Origin: Loripinus fragilis
Lineage: Eukaryota; Mollusca; Bivalvia; Lucinida; Lucinidae
DNA: 64,000 bases
Assembly: GCA_964019695.1 (NCBI GenBank)
Contig: OZ026518.1
Span: 82,765,950-82,829,949, forward strand
Reading direction: 5' to 3'
A program made the translations under genes and the position numbers. Positions 1 through 13,000 of this stretch are shown in pieces. The notes beneath the pieces are model-generated. The model saw only the letters and a program-made list of their open reading frames with translations, had not been told where the DNA came from and searched no databases. How positions within the stretch are numbered: position 1 is the stretch's first letter; each line of letters opens with the position of its first letter.

Positions 1-492
1 GTCAGGGGTATGAAAGCCCCTGCCGTGCCGTGCCACTTGCTTTAAATTGTTACTCAAGAAGAGATGTAGAAGACAAGTCGTCAGGACTTAAAGTTTCTAC
101 TAACACCAAGTAAAAAGTTGCTTTAGTGGCAGTTTACCGTATTTTTTTAACAGTCTATTACTGGAACATTTGTCCAGGATGTTATTTTAGTAGAAATCAT
201 GGCACAGATGATTCTTAGTGGGTGTTTTAGGCATGCAATTGAATATATTATTAATAACAACGCACACACTCAATAGGCCCTTTTTCATGCGTTGTTACAG
301 CTGGACAATTAACTGGTCAGTCAAACTTGTTCACGGTCCCCTTGCATCAAATATAATCAAGGGAACATCATTGAATAAATAATATTTTGACTTTGATCAA
401 TAATAGAACCAAACAAGCTCATTTAAGATGTATACACATTCTCTTAAACAGTGATACGGCATGTCCCGCTCTGGATCATCGAGGCGCTTTAT

Positions 493-3469
493 TAGTGTTT
501 CCCACAGGCTGAAAATAGGGCAGGGTGCTGACCAGAAAAAGGGCACTTTTGATGCGTGAAATTCACCCAAAAGGGCACTTTTGTTAGAACAGACTTTTTA
601 AATGTGAGTTAGATAAAGGATTTTATGACTGTTAAAAGGTTAGAATAGCTTCTAGTAGAGCATAGGATTCATTGTAGCAACCCGAGCTGTTTTTTTTAAG
701 TATAAAATAATGCTTTTATTCAGTACCCATCTACTGCAGCTTGTGAAAAGCTGCACAAAACAGTTTAGATTTTGAAGATACCTTTACTAGAACCAAAGTT
801 ACAACAATTTTAATACCCGGAAAATCAGTCATTTTCTGGAATTTTTCTGCTATACTGGATGCTGAATTTTAGTGTGCCGCGACGGACCCGAAGTGTCGCA
901 GAATTTTACAGAAATTGTTATAACTTTTTTATTTTTCAAGATATCTTTATGAAACTTTCAGTATATATGTATTTTTTCCTGCCCAGTTCATTTTTTATGT
1001 TGCTTTTGCTGTATCTCTTAAAACAAAGAAGCTATTCAATAATATATGAAGCACTTTTGTCTGTAATTTTTTTCTTCGTTCACACTGATGTAGGACAGAT
1101 TTTAAAAATCATCTGTTTATGGTATCAAAGTGTTATAATTCATGCAGAACATGTAAATAAGCATAAAAGTATATAAAAATGAATACTTTAAAACATTTAT
1201 ATACAGTGTTTGTCTTGTCTTTCACTCCTCTCTGTCCCATTTCACTACATATAAATTTTAATAAATTTAAGGGAACCTCTTGTTGGAGCTGATCAAACTA
1301 AGACGTGCAATAACTCGACTCCACATGAATGAAATATCTTGGATGGCTAAAAGCCCAATGAAAGAAATGAAGTTAAAATATTTCAAATATTGGATTTATG
1401 TAAGTTAAAAATAAGGAAAATAAATTGCCTTTCTCCAAAAATTATTTCTGGAACACTACCAGAAATTCGGCAGAATGTCAAACGGTTTGGATCCAGATCA
1501 GGACCGATGTTCTGTCAGTGCTACTGATCTTTTGATTTGTACGTATGTTAAAACTGATCTTTGGATTTATATGTATGTATGTTAAAATACAGAAAATGAA
1601 ATTGACTTTTTCAAAAATACTTCTGGCCCAGCTCTGGAACAACGAGTATCAAACGGTCAAGGGATTCTAATCAGGACCAACTTTTTGTAGGTCCTAGCTG
1701 ATCTGGGTTCAAACTGATCTTTGAATTCATATGTATGTATTGTAAAACTGATCTTTAAAGGTATATGTACATTGTATGTGTGTTAAAAATATGGAAAATG
1801 AAATTGACTTTTTAAAAAGAAATCATTGTGGAACACTATCAGCTAGAGCGTCAAATGGTTCGGATGGAGATTCTGTTAGTCCTGATCTGGGTTCAAACTG
1901 ATTTGGGTTCAAGCTGTTATCAGTTAAGGTTATCAACAGACAACAAAAGTTGCCTCTAGCAAGGAAAGTGTTAATAAGACTTCTTTGTCATGTTTGCATT
2001 TCATACATATAGCATCACTTTGCTTGTATTCTTTAAGTAGCAATTGTCTACAGAGATGATGCATATTCTGGGATGAAACCCTGTTTTAATACAAATTGTT
2101 TACGAACCATTTACAGAATTGCCCAAGAATCTTCCATTGTGGGCTTTTATTAGGGTGACCCAGTCTTGTTGGGTATTTTTCTGGAAAAAAGGAAGAAGAA
2201 AAAGAAATTGATAGAATGTACGAATTCTGGTACTGTCCGAATATAGGTTACACATTTATATATATGTCTGCCGATGGTCGTTTCAGAAGTCTGTGAAAAT
2301 GTCCAAATTTAGCTTGAATCATTATCAAATTGTATCAAATTCATAACAGTCTTATACTTGAATGGCCAATTCATGATTTTCTGCAGCGATTTTGTGTTTT
2401 ATTAATGCAGTGATAGGCAAAATAGACATTGCACTTGCAAACGGAAAAATCTCCAAGCGAGATCGGCTTCACAAAGCGTTTTTGGGTACTGTGGGAAAAT
2501 AGAAAAAAAACGGGAAAGATAAAAAAAAATGAGGGATATTTTTCATTTAAATATTAAATATAAGGGATAAATATCATTTCTGTAACACCTTTTGAGCATG
2601 GGACCAGTTAGTTCCACTTATCTTTTGAGATAAACTTTGATAATTTATTGACCGGTAGCTAAAATTCAAGATGGCGTCGGTTGTTTACAAGTCAGAATTG
2701 GGGATTTCCGTGAGGGTCATGACCTTTGAACCGCCGTGCGGGTCGGTAAATTAACTTGAAATACCACAAAATATACATGGTTAGAAAGGGAATAAGGTAT
2801 AGAAAACGATCTTTTGTGCGCTTTGGTGATTTACCAAACAGTTTTAACCGATTTTGCCTTGACTTTCACTGAATATAACATAAGTTTGGGAGGTCGTAGC
2901 AACTAAGCGCACATACCATGGGAAAGCCTGAGATCTCATCTGATTGGTTATGCTATTTTTAATTATGCAAATGACCATGCTTTTGTCGCATGCTAGTTCA
3001 TTTGCATACACCGTCCTACTTTCGCGCCCAAAATAGCCACCATTCATCTCAGGTGTTAATTACCTACAATATCGATAATTACCTGTCAATTAAGTAATTA
3101 TTGGAAATTCAATGACCACAAACAAGGTATCTTCTGAAAGCCCATTTTATTTTCAATTAATACATGTAAACAATATTTGGAATATCAAAACAGTTTTTAT
3201 GCAAAATGGATATAGATTGCAGTGGTATGGTATTTTTCCACTATTCTTGATCCAATATCTGGCGCAGCTGAGGTTGCTATTCATTGGGATAACAAAAAAG
3301 TAATTTTATACAGTAAAAATTAAAATATGACTATTTTTATATTAAAATGAAAATAAGGGCAGGAGGGGGGGGGGGGGGCTTTAGGGCAGGAGGGGGAGCT
3401 TTAGGGCAGCAGGGTGCCCCCCCCCCCCCCCCCCCCCCCCCCTGCTATTCCTCTTTATGGGAAACACTA
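493..3469. mobile_element. hAT-like non-autonomous element, about 3 kb
   Basis: Inverted ends TAGTGTTTCCCA (493-504) and TGGGAAACACTA (3458-3469) are of hAT style. A clear 8-bp target duplication is not seen, only a TTTAT shared by the flanks. Inside are short diverged repeats (1480-1960) built on GTTTGGATCCAGATCAGG and no frame above 110 codons, so it does not encode a visible transposase. Confidence 0.65.
3363..3442. repeat. Poly-G and poly-C tracts
   Basis: A G-run near 3364-3378 and an unbroken C-run of about 28 nt at 3415-3442 are separated by a short GGGCAGGAGGGGG segment. The two runs can pair as a hairpin, or form G-quadruplex/i-motif structures. Confidence 0.9.
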
Positions 3470-4167
3470 TTTATGCACTCGGTGAATACACAGGTAATTC
3501 TCTGTTATCCCAACGTATTTTGGTGAATTTATACCTTGCAATATCTCTAAAACTACTCAAAATTTTGCGCTGAAATTTTCAGTAATGATTAGAAATATGA
3601 TTTTCTTTTGATAGATAAAGTGTTTTTAAAATAATCGGACATATTATTGATAAAAATTTCAGGATTTTGAACGCTTTTTAATAAGCGTCTGGCATTATTT
3701 TCACCCAGTATCTCAGTGGAGCTCTTCAGTGTGAGGTTACATAAAGCTGAAAATACCCAGATGACTTAACAATAGAATGCCTTTAATCTTATCAATTAGT
3801 GCTGAAAGAATTTCTAACAAGAAGTTTGTGAACTTAAATGTGAACTTCAATGAGCTCGACATTAATTTGTGTTACTCAGAATCCAGAATTGGCTTATGGC
3901 ATCTTCATTTATTTATTTAAGCATAGCTAATGCGCAGATGCATCGGCTGGCCTGCGCCTTTGTTTTTTAGCAAACCCCCACAACATAAGCAACATTACCA
4001 ACGGTTTTTCGTCCATATGTTTCGCAGTGTCGGTCAAGACGAGTCTGCGCATATGCACAGTCTCGCCAAGGCCTCTACTGCTGGTTTATACAAGATGATA
4101 AACTTCATATATTAACCACGTCGCTCATCTAATGAAACTACCTAGAATATGGTTATATTACAAGATA

Positions 4168-4373
4168 ATGGAGCGCAGTGGCTCAGTGGTAGAGTGCTTG
4201 AATCGAGACCGAGGGGCCGCGGGTTCGAGCCTCACCGGCGTCACTGCGTTGTGGTCCTTGAGCAAGACACATTTATCCTAGCTTAGTACTGGTTCAACCC
4301 AGGAAGACCCGTCCCTGTTTAACTGAAAGATTGTTGATGGGACGTAAAGAATCAAATCAAACAAACAAAACAA
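4168..4373 (+). mobile_element. tRNA-derived SINE (family 1), full length
   Basis: The head contains Pol III promoter boxes: A-box region TGGCTCAGTGGTAGAGTGC and B-box GGGTTCGAGCCTC. The body contains the block CTTGAGCAAGACAC...TACTGGTTCAACCCAGGAAGAC, and the tail is rich in CAAA (ATCAAATCAAACAAAC). A 13-bp target duplication ATATTACAAGATA flanks it (4155-4167, 4374-4386). This is the reference copy for the family in this window. Confidence 0.95.
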
Positions 4374-6131
4374 ATATTACAAGATAGATAACGTTCGTAC
4401 ATCATAAATTTGTTCACAGTGAAGGCTCAGAACAGAACAGAAGGCTCAGACGAGTTTGTGCACACACATAGTCTCGCCAGGGCCTTTGCTGTTTTCTAGC
4501 AATACTGGTACGGATCTCCTGGAAGATCACAAGGTTACCAAGCCAGCATTAAATGTTGGGCCATCGTTGGTACGACAGCGAAACACTATTGAAATGGCGT
4601 TTCGCTGGCGGGCTGATGTTGGCCCACTTATGGTGGTATTTGAATCGTCTCCCTTCACCAACTAAGAAAAAAACAAACTAAAAAACGTCAAAGTCGGACC
4701 CCCTCTGGTAAAATTTTCTGAATCCGCGCAAAATATGCAAACTCGTCTGAGCCTTCACTGAGATGACTAAGGCCTAAATGAAACATATGTGTGGTTCCTG
4801 TTGCATACCAACAAAATTTAGGGTAGGTAGGTAGGGAAATTATTAAATTTTGTTATAACATTTAACAAAGAAAAAAGTGACAAAATCTGAAAACATGTCC
4901 ATTTTAGGGATTTTTTCTCCAAAGACCATTTTAATGTTTAGGGTAGGGTTAAAAAAATTAGGGTAGGTAGGCAACAGGAACCACACATATATTTCATTTA
5001 AGCCTTATGATGTACATGCATGACCATTGAACAGAACTGAATTTTATTCGAACTCCTGTGGACTATATAGCTCGCGAGGATACAATCTATATCTTTCGGA
5101 GAAGGTATGCTTAATTTTCTAACTCTTCAATAAACAAGCAGTAAAGGCTCTGGCGAGACTGTGCGTATGCACATGGGCGATCTAGAGGGGGGACCCCGCT
5201 GACAAAACTTTCTGGATCCGTGCAAGATGCGCAAACTCGTCTGTGCATTCACTGTGAACGAATTTAAGATGTACAAACGTTATCTATCTTGTAATAACAG
5301 AGTTCTCACTAGGATTTAGAAAATAGGAGTAAAAATGCTGTTTGCCAGAAAAAATTGGAGTTTTACCATACTTTTCTATTGGCACTTTTGAAAAAGTTGG
5401 AGTCAGAATCAAAAAGTTGGAGTAAAATAATCTAATTTTGGAGTTAGTGAGAACTCTGAATAAAACAATATTCTAGGTAGTTTCATTAGATGAGCGACGT
5501 GGTTAGTATTTTATCATCTTGTATAAACCAGCAGTAGAAGCTATGACAAGACTGTGCATATAGGTTTGATAGGATTCTGAGTAACACAAATTAATGTCGC
5601 CTTATTGAAGTTCACAAACTTCTTTCTAGAAAATGATTAAAGAAGGTGTAAGAATCTGTTAATCGCACTAATTGATAAGATTAAAGGCATGCGCATACAT
5701 TTTTGATGAGCTTGGTTGGTTCTATTACTGATCAAAGTCAGGAATATATAGGTTTCTTGATTATTAATTTAATAATGGGCCCTTGATTATATTATGATGC
5801 AAGCGGATCGTGAACACAATTTTAACTGACTAGTTAATTGTCCAGCTGTAACAACACATGAAAAAGGGCCTATTGAGTGTGTGCGTTATTATTATTATTA
5901 TTGATATATTCCAATGCATGCCAAAAACACCCACAAAGAATCATCCTTGCCCACATTTCTAGTAAAATTACACCAGGACAAATGTTTCAGTAATCAACTG
6001 TTAAAAAATGAGGGTAAAACTGCCACTTACGCAAGTGGCGCGGCAGGGGCTTTCATACCCCTGACACATGTCAAATCGCCATTAAAATCATTATTTCAGG
6101 AAAACTAAATTATTTTATTATTGGCAGTTGC

Positions 6132-6769
6132 AGTGTTCTGCCGAGGCCGCGATCCCGCGAGAATATCGCGGAAATTTCAGCAAAGTCGCGGCCGAAACAC
6201 GCTAGTTGCGAATCTTGTCGCGGCGGAATTTTCATAAAATAGTCAATCTAAATTAAGTTGTTTATTGTTCTGAAATTTGCATATTTTAAATCCATTGTTA
6301 AATCACAGAGTGAACTTGGAGTTTAATGTAGCTCACCAAAACAGCATTTAAACCGAATTATTATCCTTATAAAAAATTACATTTCTTTTTTTTGTTTTTG
6401 TTTTTTTCAAAAGTATTGAGCATTTGCGAACTACTTTTAGCATGTATAAAAAAGCGCATTATCTCCCTTACTGTTGCTATATATATTAGCGTTATGCAGC
6501 ATTTAGCTCCCTTATAAACAAGTACTAGCTTAGCGGAAAAGTTTTAGCATCGATGTGCTGTGGGCAGGTGGGTGGGGTATCGCGTTGTAGCGATCATGAC
6601 CACTTATTACGCTGTGGGCAAACTGTGGCGCCCAGGTACCGCGTTCTAAAGGTGATCCAGTGTATTTTCAGGAAAAAAGCTAATGTCTCACTGATTTAAA
6701 AAATGTCCCCTAATTTTCAGGGCTGTTGAGACATTTGTCCCCATGTCTTAGCAACCTTGGCAGAACACT
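6132..6769. mobile_element. hAT-like MITE (AGTGTTCTGCC ends)
   Basis: Inverted termini AGTGTTCTGCC / GGCAGAACACT are flanked by GCAGTTGC and GCAGTTGT, an 8-bp duplication with one mismatch. The left third is GC-rich with several CGCGG motifs. It lies just upstream of ESCO exon 1, in the possible promoter or 5' UTR intron. Confidence 0.85.
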
Positions 6770-6939
6770 GCAGTTGTTAATAATACTATTTGCAGATGAT
6801 AGAACGAAAAAAATATGGAATTACACCTCTTTGTGAAGCGGGAAAGGGAAAATTTATTTCTGGCGCGGCAGATTTATGGAGCAAAGGGTTTAAAGAGTAC
6901 ATGTATACTAATCTTGTTGGGGTATTTCTTTAGTTCTAG

Positions 6940-7013
6940 ATGGTATCAAGCAGCATGGAAACACAGCCCAACAGAAAAAGAAGATGGAGATCCTCACCTC
7001 AGCACTCAGCAAG
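6940..7013 (+). CDS. ESCO: ESCO exon 1 (first coding exon, start codon)
   Basis: The ATG lies directly after a pyrimidine-rich acceptor ending TTCTAG (6938-6939), with in-frame stops just upstream, so a non-coding 5' exon must lie further left. It encodes 24 residues beginning MVSSSMETQPNRKRR, a basic stretch that could serve as a nuclear localisation signal. The donor is AAG|GTAATG and ends in phase 2, which fits the single leading base of exon 2 to give an Arg codon. The assignment rests on phase fit and basic composition, because ESCO N-termini are poorly conserved. An alternative first exon cannot be excluded. Confidence 0.72.
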
Positions 7014-10000
7014 GTAATGCCCAATCTTACATGGGTGAAACTTTTCAAGACTATTCCTGAACATGGTATTTTGAAAATAAATTTACTTTTATGGAAGGCA
7101 GCCTAAATTTACCAAATTAGATTAAAATTAATTATACATAGCTTCTTCAATTTATTTTAATTTTTCTTACAATTGACCATTTTAACTTGAAATTGTTGAT
7201 ATACTGCAAGTTTTAAGATTTGAATTTCTGAAGGTCAGGATTTTTTAATATTCACCCATGTGTTGTTAGCTTTAGCCTTTATGCAAGATATCAGTGAGGG
7301 AAAATTCATCTCATCTATGGCTATGTTTTGTGGAGAAATCTGAAAAACCACCTGTTTTCTGTGAAATAAAAACTTGTGTATGGCTGTGTTTTACCCTTTG
7401 TATACTGGAAACCCGTAGATGGGTACTTTGCATGGGTGAAAGTTTTCAAGATTAATCCTGAATTCAGGATTTTGAGGCTGAGTTTCCATAGAAAGTCAGC
7501 CCCAAAACGCTGAATTAAGGAGGTTATAATAGCTTTGATTTATAGTTTTCAGATTTTCTAAACACAATTAATCATTTTGACTTTAAATTATCCATTTTTG
7601 TGGCTGAGTTTCCATAGAAAGTCAGCCTCAAAATGCTGAATTAAGGAGGTTGTAATAGCTTTGATTTATAGTTTTCAGATTTTCTAAACACAATTAATCA
7701 TTTTGACTTTAAATTATCCATTTTTGTAGCCATCCTGCAAGTTTTGAAATTTAAAATTCAAAAGTTTGAAGGATTATGGAAATTTTAAGAGAAGTTCCAA
7801 TTTCAAAAAAGGGACGCAATTGAAGAAAATCACTTCTTGGTCCAGTAATCTCCCTTTGACGTGCGTAACTTTTTCGGCGTTCTGGCTACACCTATGTTAG
7901 ACTTTTTTCTCTTTATTTTGAATGTCTTTAACAAAAAGGTGGAAAAAAGTACCTACCTACCTACCTACCCACCTGGAAAATTATGAGTCGGGTGTCAGAA
8001 AACGTTTTTTTTCTAAGGATGGCCTTACAAAGGGTAAAAAACCTTGGCCAATTCTAATGTTTATGCAAATTTGCCATAGGGTCAGCTGGATCAATTACCT
8101 TGTTAGCTGAGCTGGATATCTGATAATAAGTGGGTCTGATTGACACTTTGAGAGGGCTCTTGGTAGGTCAGTTGGGAAAATTTTATGGAAAGATTGGTTC
8201 AGCTTGTCTGATGAAGCCAGCTGATCAGGATTTACAATGTTTTTCCTCCAGATGAAGAATTGGTATTTATTATGAAATTGCACCACTGGACTGGAAACTA
8301 AAAGTACATATACTAAGTGTAAATAACCTAGAAAGTACTCAGTGTGTGCTTTGATAGAGCATTCTTGAATAGATGTCTATTCCTATAGCAGGGTTTTACA
8401 TCAAGTTGAATGTTTGGGGGTCCTTGGGACTCAACTTTGAATATGATGGGGGTCCCATCTTTTTATATAAGCTTCGAATTTTGGAAGGTAGTACATCCTT
8501 CCGTGAAGGCTCAGTGTAACTGTGTTGTCCCCAGGTCAGTAATTTTGAGGGCCACGTTTGGCCCCCTTCCGATTTTTTGGGGGGCCATTTGAAATTTTTG
8601 AGGGCCACATATTACCATCAGTGAAACACAATCCTATACGCTTTTTTTACAAAAGCTGAACTTGTCCCTATAATATGCAGGACCAAGCTAGCCCTTAAAT
8701 TTAGGGAGAAGAAGTGACTTCTTTCTCTAGTACAAATAGGGAGAAGTTTCAGAAAATAGGGAGAAGTGATAGATTGCTGCATCCAGAAGACAGAAAAAAA
8801 CAGTCTCTGGCCAGACTGTTCTCTAATTGAGATAAAAAAAACACAAAAAAAACAGTCACTGATCAGACTGCTACTTGCTTTACATTCTGAGAATTTGGTT
8901 GGTTTTGAAATACACATGATCTTGCTGTCATTGTATTCTATCTATCTGTCTACAAGTCTCCACTTATCTGAAGTCTCTGGTATCTTTGATCTCTTTGCCG
9001 ACTTGAGCCTTTCCAGGTGAAAATGTTACGTAATTTGGCATATACAAAGGAATGAAAACTGTCAAGATAATTGCCCTTCACGCTTGAGCGGTCGGCTGAG
9101 TTGTCAGATGAAAAAATCAATACACAAAGTCAGTGATGGACAACGTTTTCCATGCTTTTTAGCAGAGCGGACGTGAGAGAAAGCATGGTATTTTACGACT
9201 TTTTTTCACTGCCGATGTTTGCATGGATGTTTTAACTGCTCGTTTACCTGTCCTATTTATTTATAGATAGCCTGTAAATATGGGAAAACCCGAATCGTTA
9301 TGAAATAACTTTGGAATTTGGGATTTTAATGAAAGGCACAACAAACACATCTGCGTCCCAGCGGACGCAGGTAAGGTGAATTGTCGGGTCCTACCTAATG
9401 ATCTATGCGTATAAGACGCAGGATATTGCGTCCTGTAAAACCCTGCTATAGCTGTTTACACCCATTGACGAATGAACGAAAATTCATGTTCAAATAAGGA
9501 GATTCATGTACTGTTTGAACATGGGTCTTAACTTGAAAATACTTCAAATGAGCCCTGCATTATTTGCATGACGTTATCTTTTTGCTGGTTGCACATACGG
9601 CCTATCGCCCTTGTGTTCAAACAGCATCCTCGGGACCCCGGCAAATGTTAATGCATGAAAAAACGTGTGATCCCTATATGCATTCTTATAAGTTTAAACC
9701 CGGTAATTACTAAGTCCTCAGCCGGAGTTCATAAAGGAGGGGACTAAAGGTTTCACCTCCATCTGTCCGTGTCTCTGTTTGTCCATCCGTCCGTACGCTG
9801 ACTCAAAAACTGTTCAAGCTAGCTTGATGAAACTTGGTATGTGAACAGGTGGCCATGTGCTAAATAATTAATGTTATTATATGCAAAGATTTTCTTTTTG
9901 CCAAATACTTTTTCAATACCCAAACCAGTAGGGGATCTATGTGTTGCAGGCAACACCTGTGACTTGTTTGTTTCGATATATGAGCCGTGGCATGGGATTT

Positions 10001-13000
10001 CCAACAATGTGGTATGTGCATCCAGCAAAGCCTCAGATCAGTCTGCACATATGCGCAGTCTGATCAGAGCCTTTGCTAGTCGCTTGAATATTCATAATTT
10101 TTAAGCTACTGACTGACCATAATTTGAAGTTTCTAAGCTTAAAAGGAGGCTGCACAGGCTCGTCTGAGTCTACACTTGTCAAAATGCCACATTGTTGGAA
10201 ATCACATGTCACGGCTCATATCTGCTTGATTTTACAGAGGAGAGCTAGACTTTGGACAGAAATTACACTCACCAAAGAATCAACATACACCAGAGAATGG
10301 GGAGAATGGAGAATCTTTTACAATCTTTTAGTTTGTTTTGATAATATACTCGACAAAAAAAGAAACGCACCACTTAGAACTGTTCAACTCTCAGGAATAT
10401 CACAAGTGATAGGCCAATTTAGTTTATATCAGTGCAAAGGTATGTCAGTTACTGCTGCGTCACACGTCTTTTGCAATCAGGCGTCGAAATTGCGTTAAAG
10501 AAAATTGGTCACGAGCCAAGTGGGGGTCAAATTGTAAAGTCACAGGAAATAAGCGTTTTTATTGTGCTCTCTTGCTAGATAAGTTGAAGCAAATGGATTC
10601 ATTTCAGTAGACCAAATTGTACCCAGACACTTATTCTTTGCAAATTCTATCTTTAAATTCATCATTCCCGATAATTGAACGCTAGGAAGCCCATGTTTTG
10701 TGACTACCCTTTGGATAACGATTCCACACTGGAGATAAACCTTACAAACATTTAAAAAGTTCAACCTTGTTTTAATCAATTTAAATGATCCTAACTGATG
10801 AAAATGGGTTTTGGAATAACAAAAACGCATCAATAAACACGGTGGTTGCCTCAGATATTGACAACATATCGTTTTCATTATTTGCTAATGTACAACATAC
10901 TCGGAATTTCATGTAGACAGTAGTGTTGAATTAATGCTTCCAAAACTCCTTTACCCTCTGCATTGATGTGTTTTGTGCCTACACAGTGAAAGTACAGATA
11001 CTCATCTACGTCACATTAAAATTTTAGTAAAATTTGATTAGAAATGAATATTTCATGACAATTAACTTTTTCGTATTAAAAGGAGAGCTTAAGGGTAAAA
11101 ATCGTAATGATGCGTTTCTTTCTTTGTCGGGTATATATCTTGGACTTTAGTTAAGAGTTTGTACCGAAAAAGTAATTTTCTTATTTCTCAACCAAAACAT
11201 ATGTTGTGGGTACTTAAAAGAACCGTCTCAATGAGAGGGTTCTTTTGAGAACCCAAAACATATGTTAAAACTGATTGTTAAGGAAGTATTAATGATTTTA
11301 CGCTCAAAAATTTTGTTTATCTAAACCTGTGATATCTGTTTGATTTTACAGAGGAGAGCTAGACTTTGGACAGAAATTACACTCACCCAAGAAGCGTAGA
11401 ATTGACGAGAATCACCATACACCAGAGAATGGGGAGAATGGGGAATCTTTTACAATCAATTCCTTTTATGGGAAGAGAGAAAAAATTCATTTTCCACATT
11501 CTCCTGGCCGTAGGAAGAAAGTGGGAAATGTTCTAGACAAACTTTCTTCAGATAGTGAGCAGTCAGACTCAAACAAGAACAGGCGTCGAAGTGAAGAAAA
11601 CCGCTTGAGCTCAGCAAAGGCTGGTGATACTGACTTTGAATTCCATTCATCAGATCCTGCCAACGCTGTGCCAGTGTCGAAGGGCAGAATAAATAATAAG
11701 TCAAAGAAATCTAATTCTAATACTAAGAAAACACCTCTCAATGTTGTTGTTAAAAAGTCCAAGAATTCAAGGAAACTTAAGACACAAACTGAGAATAAGA
11801 AAAATGACCTGATTGCATCTACTGATAGTCCTATAGTGAAACGAACTGCTCTAAATGAAATAGGCACACCAGTGCAAACTCCAACTTCAGGGAAGAAGTT
11901 CTTCAAAACAAGATCACCAGCAGCAGCAGATAAATGTTTTGGAAGCATTGTTGTTCACAAAGGTTTTAATTTGCAGTTCAAAGCAAAGAAAACGGACAAG
12001 AAAGCCTCAGCCACAAAAAAGAAGGATGAAAAAAGGACAACAAAGCCTAAAATCAATAAAACTAGTACAATAACTACTTCATCTTCTAAACTGTTACGTA
12101 GCAGTGACAATGGAGTAATATATGTTGAAGATGAAAAAGCAGGTGCAGATTCACATAGCCTTCCATTGGTAAAACAGCCAGAAGAGTTAAATGGTGAACA
12201 TCAGAATGAAAACATCAACAGTGATGGGACAGTGAAAGATACCAGTGATCTAAAAATAGAAAATGGTGAACATCAGCATGAAAACATCAACAGTGATGAG
12301 ACAGTGAAGGATACCAGTGATCTAAAAATAGAAGAAGAAATTACTAGGGACTTCGCAGATTCTGCAATAGATACAGCTAATTCTGAAGACCTCTTCAGTA
12401 CATTATCAGATGGTGGTGAGAATGGTATGAAAGAAGGACCACAACAGGTTGATAGTGTACAAAGAACACCGTCGAAGAGGACTCGCAGCGTCTCGGCTTC
12501 ACCATTATCTGATAGCAGTTCTATAGTTAAGGGGAGTCCAGCGGGCGAGTCATCTGGGAAAAAATTGTTTCCTATTTTCAAGCAGACAAATCAAGGGAGT
12601 GAGACTCCAAAGAACTCCAGCAATTCTTTAAGAAAATTAAGGTAAAGTATGATAATGTATTCACCTAAATAAGTGCATACGGTAGATGCTCTAAATTTTG
12701 AACACCAGTTGCCTGCCAAAAGGCGGAGACAAATAGGGCAGACCCAGAACAGACTGCTTCTGAAGAAGCAGTCTGATCAGGGTCTTCACTGTTTGCTATT
12801 CTAAATTAAAAAAAAGAACACCGTCGAAGAGGACTCGCAGTGTCTCGGCTTCACCATTATCCGATAGCAGTTCTATAGTGAAAGGGAGTCCAGCGTGCCA
12901 GTCATCTGGGAAAAAATTGTTTCCTATTTTCAAGCAGACAAATCAAGGGAACGAGACCCCAAAGAACTCCAGTAACTCTATAAGAAAATTAAGGTAAAGT

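Larger units (their letters stand above)
1..6063. mobile_element. Foldback element with long inverted arms
   Basis: Bases 1-425 are the inverted counterpart of about 5695-6063 (both ending in GTCAGGGGTATGAAAGCCCC), and 3775-4160 is the inverted counterpart of about 5465-5690. The left arm was therefore once continuous and has been split by the insertion at about 440-3775. Further inverted matches lie inside (4375-4480 against 5140-5300). The window may start exactly at the element end, so its left flank is unseen. No transposase-like frame was recognised. Confidence 0.8.

Noticed and set aside
4168..4250. Functional tRNA gene (A and B boxes)
   Set aside because: Many dispersed copies share a common body and CAAA tail with target duplications, and no cloverleaf with paired acceptor stem can be drawn. 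These are SINE heads.
11521..12645. A stand-alone 374-codon gene starting at 11521
   Set aside because: The start would be GTG, and the same frame continues upstream to a good acceptor at 11352 and downstream through a donor at 12641. It is the middle of ESCO exon 2.
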